DNA from: RBG-16-64-13 sp963718375
Lineage (GTDB): Bacteria > Actinomycetota > Thermoleophilia > RBG-16-64-13
NCBI GenBank assembly: GCA_963718375.1
Contig: CAVQZD010000004.1
Location: 1-64,000 of the forward strand
Direction: 5' to 3'
Length of the DNA: 64,000 nt
Each line of letters begins with the position of its first letter. Position 1 is the first letter of the stretch. Made by a program: the position numbers and the translations under genes. The notes under the pieces are model-generated. The model saw only the letters and a list, made by a program, of their open reading frames with translations, was not told the origin of the DNA and searched no databases. This document shows, one piece after another, positions 34,143 through 41,888 of this stretch.

Positions 34143-35720
34143 TTACTCGAAGTCCGGGGAGTAAACACAAGCGCCAGGAATGATCTGGCCCCTCTTGTCC
34201 AGAGCGATCTCGGTCACGCCGCTGACGGCCACGTAGTTGTTCTGCCAGGAGAGCAGAGCATACGCGTACACGTTCTCCTTGTCGTAGGCAACGAAGGCAT
34301 CGAGGTTCGCTTCGGACGGATCAGCCTGAGCTGCGGCCAGAAGTTCCTGAAGCTTCGGGTCGACGAAGAAGTTCGAGGTCGCGCCGTTATACCGGGTCGC
34401 ATCATAGAGCAGAGCCCACGGGCTGTAGACCTGGTCGCCACCGGCCGTTGCGTCAAGGCAAAGGTCCCAAGCGGTGGGGTCTGCCTTGAGGTCGTTGAAG
34501 ACGGCAGGCTCGACGGAGTTGATCTCGACGGTGATCCCGAGTTCCTTCAACTGAGCCTGGATGACCTGAGCCATCAGCACGACCTTGGGCTCGGTCTGCG
34601 TCAGCAGCCTCGCGGTCATACCAGAGGTGGCACCCGACGCGGTGAACAGTTCCTTGGCCTTGGCCAGGTCTTGCTCGTAGTAGGGCTGAGTATCCCACTT
34701 CGTCAGATAGCCGTTGAAGTTCGCGTTACCGATAGTGTGCGACACGGCAAATCCATTTTCACCAGCCGCACCCAGACCCACAGCGTTGCTGTCGATAGCA
34801 TAAGCGACAGCCTGCCGCAGCTCCAGGCTCGTGAAGGGGTTGCCCTCTGAGCCGTTGAACAGGACGACCTGGGTCAGGTTGTCCAGTACCTTCTGGACCA
34901 TGAAGTCTTCGTTACCCTCGAAACGACCGATATCAGTACCCGCCACGTTCCCGGAGATGTCGATAGCGCCCGTCTCCAGGGCGACCGAATGCTGAGCCGC
35001 TTCCTTGATGACCTGGAAGATGATCTTGTCGACGTTCGCCTGGGCCATGGGGGAACGGAGTGACTCATCGGTCTGCCAGTAGTCGGCGTTCTTCTCGAAA
35101 GTGAGCGTCGCGCCAGGCACGTTCTCCGTCACTACGTACATGCTGGTCGAGATGGGCTTGGTAGCAAACTCGTCGTCGCTGGCTTCGAAAGCCTTCTGGC
35201 TGACGATCGGGCACTCGCCCAGAATGTCCCCCAGGTCGCGCTCGCCCATCGCCTTCTTGAACTTCATCTCGACGGTGTAGTCGCCGGTGGCCGTGACCGA
35301 CTCTACGTCACCTAGAGGACGCAGATTGCCGGCGGTCATGCCGCTCGTGTACGACCAAGCCACATCCGCGGCCGTGATCGCGTTGCCGGCGCTGTCCTTG
35401 ACGTTGTTGCGGACGGTGACGACACAGCTCATCCCGTCCTCCGCAGCCACGAAGGACTCGGCGATCACGGGAGTCCCTTCGAGGTAGAGGAACTCATACA
35501 TGGTATTGAGCACGCCGATACGTCCCAGGCTCATGGCCACGAACGGTCCCAGGTCACCGGGATCATCAGCCAGAGCGACGGTGACTTCAGCAGCAGTACT
35601 AGAGGTGCCGCCGCCATCGCCTTCAACCGTTGTGCCGGTATCTTCTTCACCGCCACACGCGACTGCGAACATCGCGACGGCGGCCATCAGCAATAAGAGG
35701 AAAGCAACACTTTTCTTCAT
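34143..35720 (-). CDS. Oligopeptide-type extracellular solute-binding lipoprotein (SBP family 5)
   Basis: 525 residues. The signal peptide MKKSVAFLLLLMAAVAMFAV ends at a lipobox (AVAC-GG), followed by an acidic/Thr-Gly linker. SBP_bac_5 motifs: YEFLYLEGTPVIAESFVAAE, VTVRNNVKDSAGNAITAADV with AWSYTSG, VALETGAIDISGNVAGTDI and SLELRQAVAYAIDSNAVGLG. It captures the substrate outside the membrane for the permeases and ATPases that follow on the same strand. The substrate may be a peptide or another small molecule; not deducible. Confidence 0.92.
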   Translation of the reverse strand: MKKSVAFLLLLMAAVAMFAVACGGEEDTGTTVEGDGGGTSSTAAEVTVALADDPGDLGPFVAMSLGRIGVLNTMYEFLYLEGTPVIAESFVAAEDGMSCVVTVRNNVKDSAGNAITAADVAWSYTSGMTAGNLRPLGDVESVTATGDYTVEMKFKKAMGERDLGDILGECPIVSQKAFEASDDEFATKPISTSMYVVTENVPGATLTFEKNADYWQTDESLRSPMAQANVDKIIFQVIKEAAQHSVALETGAIDISGNVAGTDIGRFEGNEDFMVQKVLDNLTQVVLFNGSEGNPFTSLELRQAVAYAIDSNAVGLGAAGENGFAVSHTIGNANFNGYLTKWDTQPYYEQDLAKAKELFTASGATSGMTARLLTQTEPKVVLMAQVIQAQLKELGITVEINSVEPAVFNDLKADPTAWDLCLDATAGGDQVYSPWALLYDATRYNGATSNFFVDPKLQELLAAAQADPSEANLDAFVAYDKENVYAYALLSWQNNYVAVSGVTEIALDKRGQIIPGACVYSPDFE

Positions 35721-35812
35721 TTCAGCCCTTCCCCATTCTGTCCTTGCTTCCAGTGCACACGTGCCTTCTCCACAACTTCTCCTCCGCCTTACCAGACTGT
35801 CACCCCCTTGAC

Positions 35813-36646
35813 TTACGGATTGCTCTTCTTGCGATCTAGGACGTAGCGCACGTCGTAACCGAGGTGCGTTCCTTTGTGATCAGACACTCGTTTGAACTCG
35901 AGCTTGTACATGACGAAGTCTTCCGGACCATCTTCACTGAGCTCCATGGGCTCACCCTCCATGCCCGAGAGGATCCGGCGCGCGTTCTCCAGACAGTCGT
36001 CCACCACTGACGAGTCCAGGAGGCCATCCGCATGCCCCCAGCACACGTGATCGAACTCTGAGCGTCGACCAAGCAGTTTCTCCAGGTTCCTTGCGTACTG
36101 CTCGATGGTGGGTTGAGGCTCGTCCTGTTGCCAGTACAACATGACGAAGGGCGCGACTTCGTCCCCGCTGAACAGCAGGCGCCGCTTGGTGTCCAAGAAG
36201 GCGACGCTGCTGGGAGCGTGGGCAGGGATCTCTATCACCTCGAGCACGCGACCGCCCAGATCGATACGGTCGCCGTCGCCCACCACCTGGATGGGGTAGT
36301 CAAACGGATACGTGTACTTGGCCTTGCTGGGGTACGGCACCTTCGCGATCTCCGCCGCCTTGGCGCTCATGTAGGCCAGATCGAACCACCCATTGCCCCC
36401 GGTGTGATCGAAGTGACCGTGCGTGCTGGCAGCCCATTCGACAGGCTTGTCCGTCAGCGTCTGCACAAAGGCTCGCACGTTCTCGGTGCCGAACCCCGTG
36501 TCGATCATGAGACCGCGGTCTTCACCGACCACCAGGTAGCCCGTGCAACCGTCGAGCTTCACCAGCCAGGTGTTGTCGCACAGCAGTTCAGCCACGAGAG
36601 CGGTTTCTACTGGTCCCGACTTGTCAAGCCCTTGATCTGGACTCAC
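35813..36646 (-). CDS. Metallo-beta-lactamase fold hydrolase
   Basis: 277 residues from GTG 36646 with GAGGAG upstream. The zinc motif ASTHGHFDHTGGNGWFDLAY is present (H-x-H-x-D-H), with LMIDTGFGTENVRAFVQTL before it and IPAHAPSSVAFLDTKRRLL with LFSGDEVAPFVML after it, giving the further His and Asp ligands; DHVCWGHAD supplies a late His. Substrate unknown. The promoter region carries three palindromic sites likely bound by the adjacent TetR protein, and the gene lies 92 bases upstream of the transporter operon on the same strand, so co-regulation with peptide import is possible. Confidence 0.85.
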   Translation of the reverse strand: MSPDQGLDKSGPVETALVAELLCDNTWLVKLDGCTGYLVVGEDRGLMIDTGFGTENVRAFVQTLTDKPVEWAASTHGHFDHTGGNGWFDLAYMSAKAAEIAKVPYPSKAKYTYPFDYPIQVVGDGDRIDLGGRVLEVIEIPAHAPSSVAFLDTKRRLLFSGDEVAPFVMLYWQQDEPQPTIEQYARNLEKLLGRRSEFDHVCWGHADGLLDSSVVDDCLENARRILSGMEGEPMELSEDGPEDFVMYKLEFKRVSDHKGTHLGYDVRYVLDRKKSNP

Positions 36647-36675
36647 TGGTTCTCCTCGCGCCCTTGGTCGCCAAC

Positions 36676-36751
36676 AGAATGTGGATTCTCTTGCCTGACA
36701 GAATATAGATTCTTTCAGGTGCTTGTCAAGAGCAAACCGAATCTACATTCT
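36676..36751. promoter_or_regulatory. Three palindromic operator-like sites (probable TetR binding sites)
   Basis: Two near-perfect 14-base palindromes, AGAATGTGGATTCT at 36676-36689 and AGAATATAGATTCT at 36700-36713, have centres 24 bases apart. A third copy in inverse orientation, CGAATCTACATTCT at 36738-36751, follows. They lie between the TetR gene and the hydrolase gene, both on the - strand, so they sit upstream of the hydrolase start. The spacing suggests cooperative binding. The TetR product of 36809-37468 is the obvious candidate ligand; this is inference. Confidence 0.65.
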
Positions 36752-36808
36752 GTCGGCGTGAGATGACCCGAGGGTCTTGTGGGGGGAGCCTCGACGCGGT
36801 GGAGCGGA

Positions 36809-37468
36809 CTAGTTGGCCCCGTTGCCTCGCAGGAAGCTGATCATCGACACCTTGAGCTGCTTGAATATGCTCTCGTCGGTGACGCCGAAGGTCACGGTGC
36901 TGTCAGGTCCCGAAGACAGGATCCTGGTCTGCATTACCGATGTGCTCATGGCATAGACCATGCCCATCGCCTCTTCTGGATCCGGGTGCGCGATCTCGTC
37001 TCGGTGCCCACGAAGCACAGCTTCGATAAAGGCACTCCGGCGGAGGTGGTTGCCCTGCTCGGCGCGCCGGCGCATGAGAGGGTCGAAAGTCGACAGTATC
37101 CAGAAGGCTCGAAGCAGCTTGCGTTCTGCCAACATGTTCTCGATGTAGACATCCAGGCAGCGATCGACAACTTCCTCAAGGGACTGTACTGCCAACGCCT
37201 CGTCATCGAGCGCTGCGAGGATCTTTGGCTCCAGCCGCTGATAGACACGCTCCTGCACGGCGTGCAACAAGGCTGTCTTGTCTGGGAAACGAGAGTAGAA
37301 AGCCCCGACAGATAGCCCGGTGCGATCGAGCACCTTCTGGATGGTGAACAGGTCCACATCCTCTTCCCGCAGCTGGTCTTCCGCGGCCGCCAAGAGACGC
37401 TCCAGCGTGACAGCACCAGGCGGTCGCTGAGGCGGGTGGTACGTGGACTTGGCTTCGACTTCTTCCAT
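36809..37468 (-). CDS. TetR family transcriptional regulator
   Basis: 219 residues from ATG 37468; the open frame extends further but overlaps the upstream gene. The helix-turn-helix lies in the first 60 residues: LERLLAAAEDQLREEDVDLF, then TIQKVLDRTGLSVGAFYSRF and PDKTALLHAVQERVYQRL. The C-terminal half is the ligand/dimer domain, not classifiable. It probably controls the downstream hydrolase through the operator cluster at 36676-36751, and perhaps the transporter beyond. A 20-base gap separates it from the ceramidase-like gene upstream, with which it may share a transcript. Confidence 0.88.
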   Translation of the reverse strand: MEEVEAKSTYHPPQRPPGAVTLERLLAAAEDQLREEDVDLFTIQKVLDRTGLSVGAFYSRFPDKTALLHAVQERVYQRLEPKILAALDDEALAVQSLEEVVDRCLDVYIENMLAERKLLRAFWILSTFDPLMRRRAEQGNHLRRSAFIEAVLRGHRDEIAHPDPEEAMGMVYAMSTSVMQTRILSSGPDSTVTFGVTDESIFKQLKVSMISFLRGNGAN

Positions 37469-37487
37469 CGTGTCTAGTATAGCTTCG

Positions 37488-38792
37488 TCAGGTGCCCTGC
37501 GCAGTCGGGTGGCCCGCATCGCATTGCCGGACACCCTCGAGCATCGCCACCGCCCGGTCTGCCAGCCTCTCGGCGGACCCGGCCGCGAACCGTGAGTTCA
37601 TGGCTTCGTAGGTGAAACGTTCATAGGCCTCCAAGTCGGCCATGCACTTCGCGCCACCGTTGACCATGGTCAGCACCAGGGTCTCGGCGAACGGCGATCG
37701 CCGTCTGATATCGACCCCGATCCGGCAACTCAGTTCGGGGCGCATTCCCAAGATCGCGAGATCGCCCAGCCCGACGACCTCGAGTCTCTCGATGCGATCC
37801 GGCCCGGCGGCGAAGACATGGTGCTTCGTGGGCCGGAGCGAGCGCGTATCGATGATCTCCTGCCCGATGAAGCGCTCCTTCACCGACTGCACCGCGAGCG
37901 GTCCCGAACACGGTCGGCAGCGGATCTCTTCGGACAACCTCACGACCTCAGCCCCTAGGCGCGCTCCGATCATCTCCGCGATGACATGGCCGCGCTCGCC
38001 CACCGTCTTGCCGCACAACAGGCCTTTCCTGTCCAAGTATTCGGACCTGGCTCCCCCTAGACAGGGAGTCTGATCGCCCGCGGCGCCCATGAAGAATAAT
38101 GCGGTCATGTCGTCTCCGTACTCCTCCTCCACCAGAGCACAGGCTGCGCCCGCCAGGTCGGCAGTGACGAGGACTGCGTCCTCCGCGCCCTGGGGTCGCT
38201 CCATGACTGCCGGGCGCACGCAGTGGCTGAACAGCAGGGCGATAGGCTGGCCGTCGACGCCCTCGAAGCGGACGACCGTCACCGTCTTATCCGAGAACCC
38301 GGTCTCGCTGCGCCCCAGCCACCAGCCGTCAGCGGTGAGAACGTCCCGGTTCATGTTCACGTCACACAGCCCGGACCCGTGACCCAGGCGTGCTTCTTGC
38401 ATACCGGCCGCGGCCGCTGAAGCCGCGCACCGCGCGGCGGAGGTCACAGCCGCCGCCAGCGCCGCGTCCTTGCGACGTTCGACCTCCGACAGTGCCGTCT
38501 GCGGTGGCCTGATGTGCGGAGCCGACATCGTGTGTGTGACGCACACCCACACATGCTTGGAGGGCAGACCTGCAGCCTCAGCCACCTCTGCCTGCAAGAG
38601 TTCGATCTGCTCTTCGGGTAGTGAGGTCATCTCGACCGAGACAAGTGCGACGCGCTCCGCAGCACACTCAAGCACCAGCACGCGTACGTGCAGGGGGTCG
38701 CTCACGCCGGAGAATCCCTCGAGGGGGAAAAGCTCATCCGCCATGTCGATGGGTGCCCGACTCGCACCTGCCCTAAGCGTGGGTGTCACCAT
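37488..38792 (-). CDS. Neutral/alkaline ceramidase-like hydrolase
   Basis: 434 residues from ATG 38792. The N-terminal part resembles the neutral/alkaline non-lysosomal ceramidase family: LRAGASRAPIDMADELFPLE (the family's G-A-x-x-x-D-I-T-P opening), then RVALVSVEMTSLPEEQIELL and WVCVTHTMSAPHIRPPQTAL at the metal-site position (usual T-H-T-H). Later segments are GLCDVNMNRDV and ALFFMGAAGDQTPCLGG. No signal peptide is seen. Homologues include many bacterial hydrolases of unknown substrate, so true ceramidase activity is doubtful. It lies between murJ and the TetR gene. Confidence 0.65.
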   Translation of the reverse strand: MVTPTLRAGASRAPIDMADELFPLEGFSGVSDPLHVRVLVLECAAERVALVSVEMTSLPEEQIELLQAEVAEAAGLPSKHVWVCVTHTMSAPHIRPPQTALSEVERRKDAALAAAVTSAARCAASAAAAGMQEARLGHGSGLCDVNMNRDVLTADGWWLGRSETGFSDKTVTVVRFEGVDGQPIALLFSHCVRPAVMERPQGAEDAVLVTADLAGAACALVEEEYGDDMTALFFMGAAGDQTPCLGGARSEYLDRKGLLCGKTVGERGHVIAEMIGARLGAEVVRLSEEIRCRPCSGPLAVQSVKERFIGQEIIDTRSLRPTKHHVFAAGPDRIERLEVVGLGDLAILGMRPELSCRIGVDIRRRSPFAETLVLTMVNGGAKCMADLEAYERFTYEAMNSRFAAGSAERLADRAVAMLEGVRQCDAGHPTAQGT

Positions 38793-38796
38793 CAAG

Positions 38797-40518
38797 TCAC
38801 TCCGTCCTCTCTGCGTCGATGACCAACTCCGTCTCGCGGGGACCGCGCCTGCGCCGTAATACCCCCACCACATCGCGTAGCTCGCTCATACCCATAGCAC
38901 CGGCAGCCAAACAATACGCTGCCCCTCCCGCCAGGTACGCCAGACTCACTGATACGAACTGTGCACCCGTGCTTTGACCGAGGGCTCTGTCGAGCAGCCA
39001 CCAGACTTCGTATGCCAACGCGCACAGCGGGATGAGAGCGATGGCCGAACGCGTGGCCGACGAGGCGACTCGCCGACCGTCCACCCCGCCTATCCGGGGT
39101 CTCAGCAGCAACATGAGGGCGAAGAAGTTGAACGCACTCACGGCGGACGTGGCAAGAGTGATGCCGCCTACGCCAAGAGGCTTGTACAGCAAGAGGTCGA
39201 GAACTAGGTTGAGTGCCAGATTCACTACCCCCGCGAACAGCGGTAGCCAAGGCATCTTGATGCTGTAGAAGGCGCGGTTCAGCAGAGTGTTCGCGCTCAC
39301 GAACACCATGCCGACGCTGAAGAACTTGAGCGCCGAGGCCACCGCCGTCAGCCCAGCCTCGTCGCCAGCCGCCTCGCCGTACCCAAAGATGAGACGCACC
39401 GTCGGCAGCGCCAGCACCGCGAACAGCGCGGAGAACGGCAGCGTCATGAAGAATATCTGCCGTATGCCCTGGGACAGGTCGGCGCGGAATTCGTTCTTCC
39501 TTCCCCCCGCGACGTGACGCGAGAGCGTGGGAAAGAGCACCGTCCCGATAGCCACTGCGAACACGCCTTGCGGAAGCTGGAACAGTCGGAAGGCCTTCTC
39601 GATGAAGGCCGGCGCCGGGACACTTATGAGCGACGCCACCTGCGTATCGATGAGCGAGTTGAGGTTGACGATACCCAGGCTGATGATCACCGGGCCAAGC
39701 AGCACCCCCACCTTCCGCACGCCGGGGTGACGAAAGTCCAGACGCCACGGGGAACCGCCTTCCGCGGGCAGCGCCCCGATCTCCGCGACCGCGCCGTCGC
39801 TGCGATAGTAGCGGACTTCGGTCGCCTCATCCGCGCCACGTCGCCACCGCAGCTTCCAGACCGACGGCACTTGAATAAGGAGTTCCACGACCGTGCCCGC
39901 GAGCACGCCCCAGGCCAGAGCGGTGACCCCATACTCCGAGAAGCCCACGAGTACCCCGATGATGACCACGTTCCAGACGATAGGCGCCAAGGCCGGGATG
40001 CCGAACCGATCGTACGAGTTCAGAATGCCCATGAAGACCCCGGCGATGCCGAGCATCACCACGGTCGGGAACATAACGCGCATCAGGTGGGTCGTCTCCG
40101 AAAGGATAGCCGGGTCTCCAAACCCCTCGCCAGGGGCGACGAACCTCACCACCCACGGAGCAAAGACCATGCACAGCGCGCAAATAGCACTGAGGACGAT
40201 CGTGGCCAGAACCGTCACGTTGAGCGCCACGTGCCAGGCCTCCCTCCTGCGCCCCTTTTCCAGCAGACCGGAGAAGACGGGGATGAACGCCGCAGAGAGG
40301 GCGGTGTCGGCAAGCAGGGTGCGCACCAGACTGGGCATCTTGTTGGCGACCGTGAACATGCCCTGGGCGTTCCCTAGACCCAGGTAGGTGACCATGACCA
40401 CCTCACGTATGAGACCGAGTACGCGAGAGGCAGCGGTGGCCACCACAAGCAACGCGGCCGCTACAGCCAGTCTCCTCTTCACGCCCGTGTTCGGACTGAT
40501 GTCGGTCTCGTTGCCCAT
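38797..40518 (-). CDS. murJ: Lipid II flippase MurJ (MviN)
   Basis: 573 residues with about fourteen hydrophobic helices. It opens with AVAAALLVVATAASRVLGLI and has TYLGLGNAQGMFTVANKMPS, SLVRTLLADTALSAAFIPVF and FRLFQLPQGVFAVAIGTVLF, standard MOP-superfamily MurJ landmarks. The charged residues in the central cavity region are present in similar spacing (R in helix 1, for example). It moves lipid II across the membrane for peptidoglycan synthesis. It is convergent with nothing and divergent from rpsT, which starts 58 bases away. A loop insertion (about 245-275, RRGADEATEVRYYRSDG) is longer than usual. Confidence 0.93.
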   Translation of the reverse strand: MGNETDISPNTGVKRRLAVAAALLVVATAASRVLGLIREVVMVTYLGLGNAQGMFTVANKMPSLVRTLLADTALSAAFIPVFSGLLEKGRRREAWHVALNVTVLATIVLSAICALCMVFAPWVVRFVAPGEGFGDPAILSETTHLMRVMFPTVVMLGIAGVFMGILNSYDRFGIPALAPIVWNVVIIGVLVGFSEYGVTALAWGVLAGTVVELLIQVPSVWKLRWRRGADEATEVRYYRSDGAVAEIGALPAEGGSPWRLDFRHPGVRKVGVLLGPVIISLGIVNLNSLIDTQVASLISVPAPAFIEKAFRLFQLPQGVFAVAIGTVLFPTLSRHVAGGRKNEFRADLSQGIRQIFFMTLPFSALFAVLALPTVRLIFGYGEAAGDEAGLTAVASALKFFSVGMVFVSANTLLNRAFYSIKMPWLPLFAGVVNLALNLVLDLLLYKPLGVGGITLATSAVSAFNFFALMLLLRPRIGGVDGRRVASSATRSAIALIPLCALAYEVWWLLDRALGQSTGAQFVSVSLAYLAGGAAYCLAAGAMGMSELRDVVGVLRRRRGPRETELVIDAERTE

Positions 40519-40575
40519 GAGCGAGCGTTATGCTAGACTGCTGCGACTTTGAAGGGAAGACGGGAGGAACGAAGA

Positions 40576-40836
40576 TTGGCTAATACCAAGCAGCAGCGCA
40601 AGCGGGTCCTCATAGCCGAACGCCAGCGTTTGGAGAACCTGCGCTACAAGTCGTCTATAAAGACGTACTTCCGGCGCCTCCAGACCAGCATCGAAGCCGG
40701 TGAACCTGAGGCCGCTGCTGACATAGCCAAGAAGCTCGACTCCACCATCGACAAAGCCGCCGCGCATAATGCCATCCATGACAACAACGCGGCACACAAG
40801 AAGTCGAGAGTGGCCAAGCTTCTCTCCCAGCTCTAG
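40576..40836 (+). CDS. rpsT: 30S ribosomal protein S20
   Basis: 86 residues from TTG 40576, chosen because the S20 N-terminus ANTKQQRKRVLIAERQR follows it directly and GGGAGGAAC lies upstream. NLRYKSSIKTYFRRLQT and AAHNAIHDNNAAHKKSRVAK are conserved S20 segments. It binds 16S rRNA early in 30S assembly. It is a lone + strand gene between holA (convergent) and murJ (divergent), a common place for rpsT beside holA. Confidence 0.95.
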   Translation: MANTKQQRKRVLIAERQRLENLRYKSSIKTYFRRLQTSIEAGEPEAAADIAKKLDSTIDKAAAHNAIHDNNAAHKKSRVAKLLSQL

Positions 40837-40910
40837 CATCCCGCCGCGGCCGCCGTCCCCGCGGGGCCCGATTCTCACCTCATGCGTAGTCTGCTTCGGC
40901 GCGCCCGCTT

Positions 40911-41888
40911 TCACGCGCTGAGCAGCCGTCCCAGGCAGAGCTGCAGCTCCACTTCATCGGGCAGCGTTCCCATGCCCTTCATGCGCGCATCCGTCTCGGC
41001 CAGCACCGAAAGCCTGCGGCCTATGCCGTCCGATTGCAGCCGGGCCCCTTGCTCCAGCAGTTTGCGTACGGGATAGGGTTTCATCTTCAGCTCTGACTGG
41101 ATCGCCTCCTGGCGCATCCCGGCTTCTTTCATCGCCCACACCCTGCTCATATTCTGGAAGTTGCGCAGGATGCGATAGAAGAGCACTTCCGTCCTCTCCC
41201 CCGCAGCCAACAGCTCGTCGGCCGCTGAGAAGGCAGCATCCCCGCGTCCCGCCGCCAGGGAGTCGAGCAGGTCGAAGATGCTCGCCTCGTAGGTGGGGGT
41301 GCCGAGTAGGCGGATGTCGTCGGACGTGACCCTCCTTCCCTCGGCGTAGATGTGCAGCTTCTCCACTTCCTTAAGCAGGATGCTCTGATTGTCACCGCAG
41401 CGCTGCACCAGCAGACGGGCCTCCTGCAGTCCAAGGTTCGTCCCAAACCGCGCCGCGGATTCTTTCATGAGCCACTGCGGCAGTTGCGCTTCTTTGGGTG
41501 CCGCGTATTCGAGCACGTCCCCATGTCCGGCGACGGCGGTCCGCAGTGCGTCGCTGGGGGGCAGCTTCTCAGCCACCAGGGTCAGGCACGCGTCTGGCGC
41601 CGGGGCCTTCAGGTAGGTGACCACCGTGTCTTTCTCTGCCTTAGCCCAAGACTGCGCGCGGTGCACCAGCACCAATCTGGTGCCGCCGAGAAAGGCAAGG
41701 GTATTTGCCGCCCCGACGACCTCCCCGGCTGAGTGAACTGCAGCGTCGAACTCGCTGATGTTCGCGTCGCTCCCCGACTCGTGGATGATGCGCTCCTTCA
41801 GGCGCTTCAGAGCCTGTTCCACCTTGGGCAGGTCGTCTCCCACGATCAGGTAGGCCGGTCTCAGGGGTGGACGAGCTTGTTCGCTCAC
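40911..41888 (-). CDS. holA: DNA polymerase III subunit delta
   Basis: 325 residues. The clamp-loader delta pattern is visible: PAYLIVGDDLPKVEQALKRL at the N-terminus, the segment LAFLGGTRLVLVHRAQSWAK, LPQWLMKESAARFGTNLGLQ in the middle and LLEQGARLQSDGIGRRLSVL near the end. Delta opens the sliding clamp for loading. The gene overlaps comEC by 4 bases (ATGA), the widespread comEC-holA order. Confidence 0.93.
   Translation of the reverse strand: MSEQARPPLRPAYLIVGDDLPKVEQALKRLKERIIHESGSDANISEFDAAVHSAGEVVGAANTLAFLGGTRLVLVHRAQSWAKAEKDTVVTYLKAPAPDACLTLVAEKLPPSDALRTAVAGHGDVLEYAAPKEAQLPQWLMKESAARFGTNLGLQEARLLVQRCGDNQSILLKEVEKLHIYAEGRRVTSDDIRLLGTPTYEASIFDLLDSLAAGRGDAAFSAADELLAAGERTEVLFYRILRNFQNMSRVWAMKEAGMRQEAIQSELKMKPYPVRKLLEQGARLQSDGIGRRLSVLAETDARMKGMGTLPDEVELQLCLGRLLSA

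Noticed and set aside
37488..38792. True neutral ceramidase with a signal peptide
   Set aside because: No export signal and the metal-site motif T-H-T-M differs from T-H-T-H, so only family resemblance is claimed.
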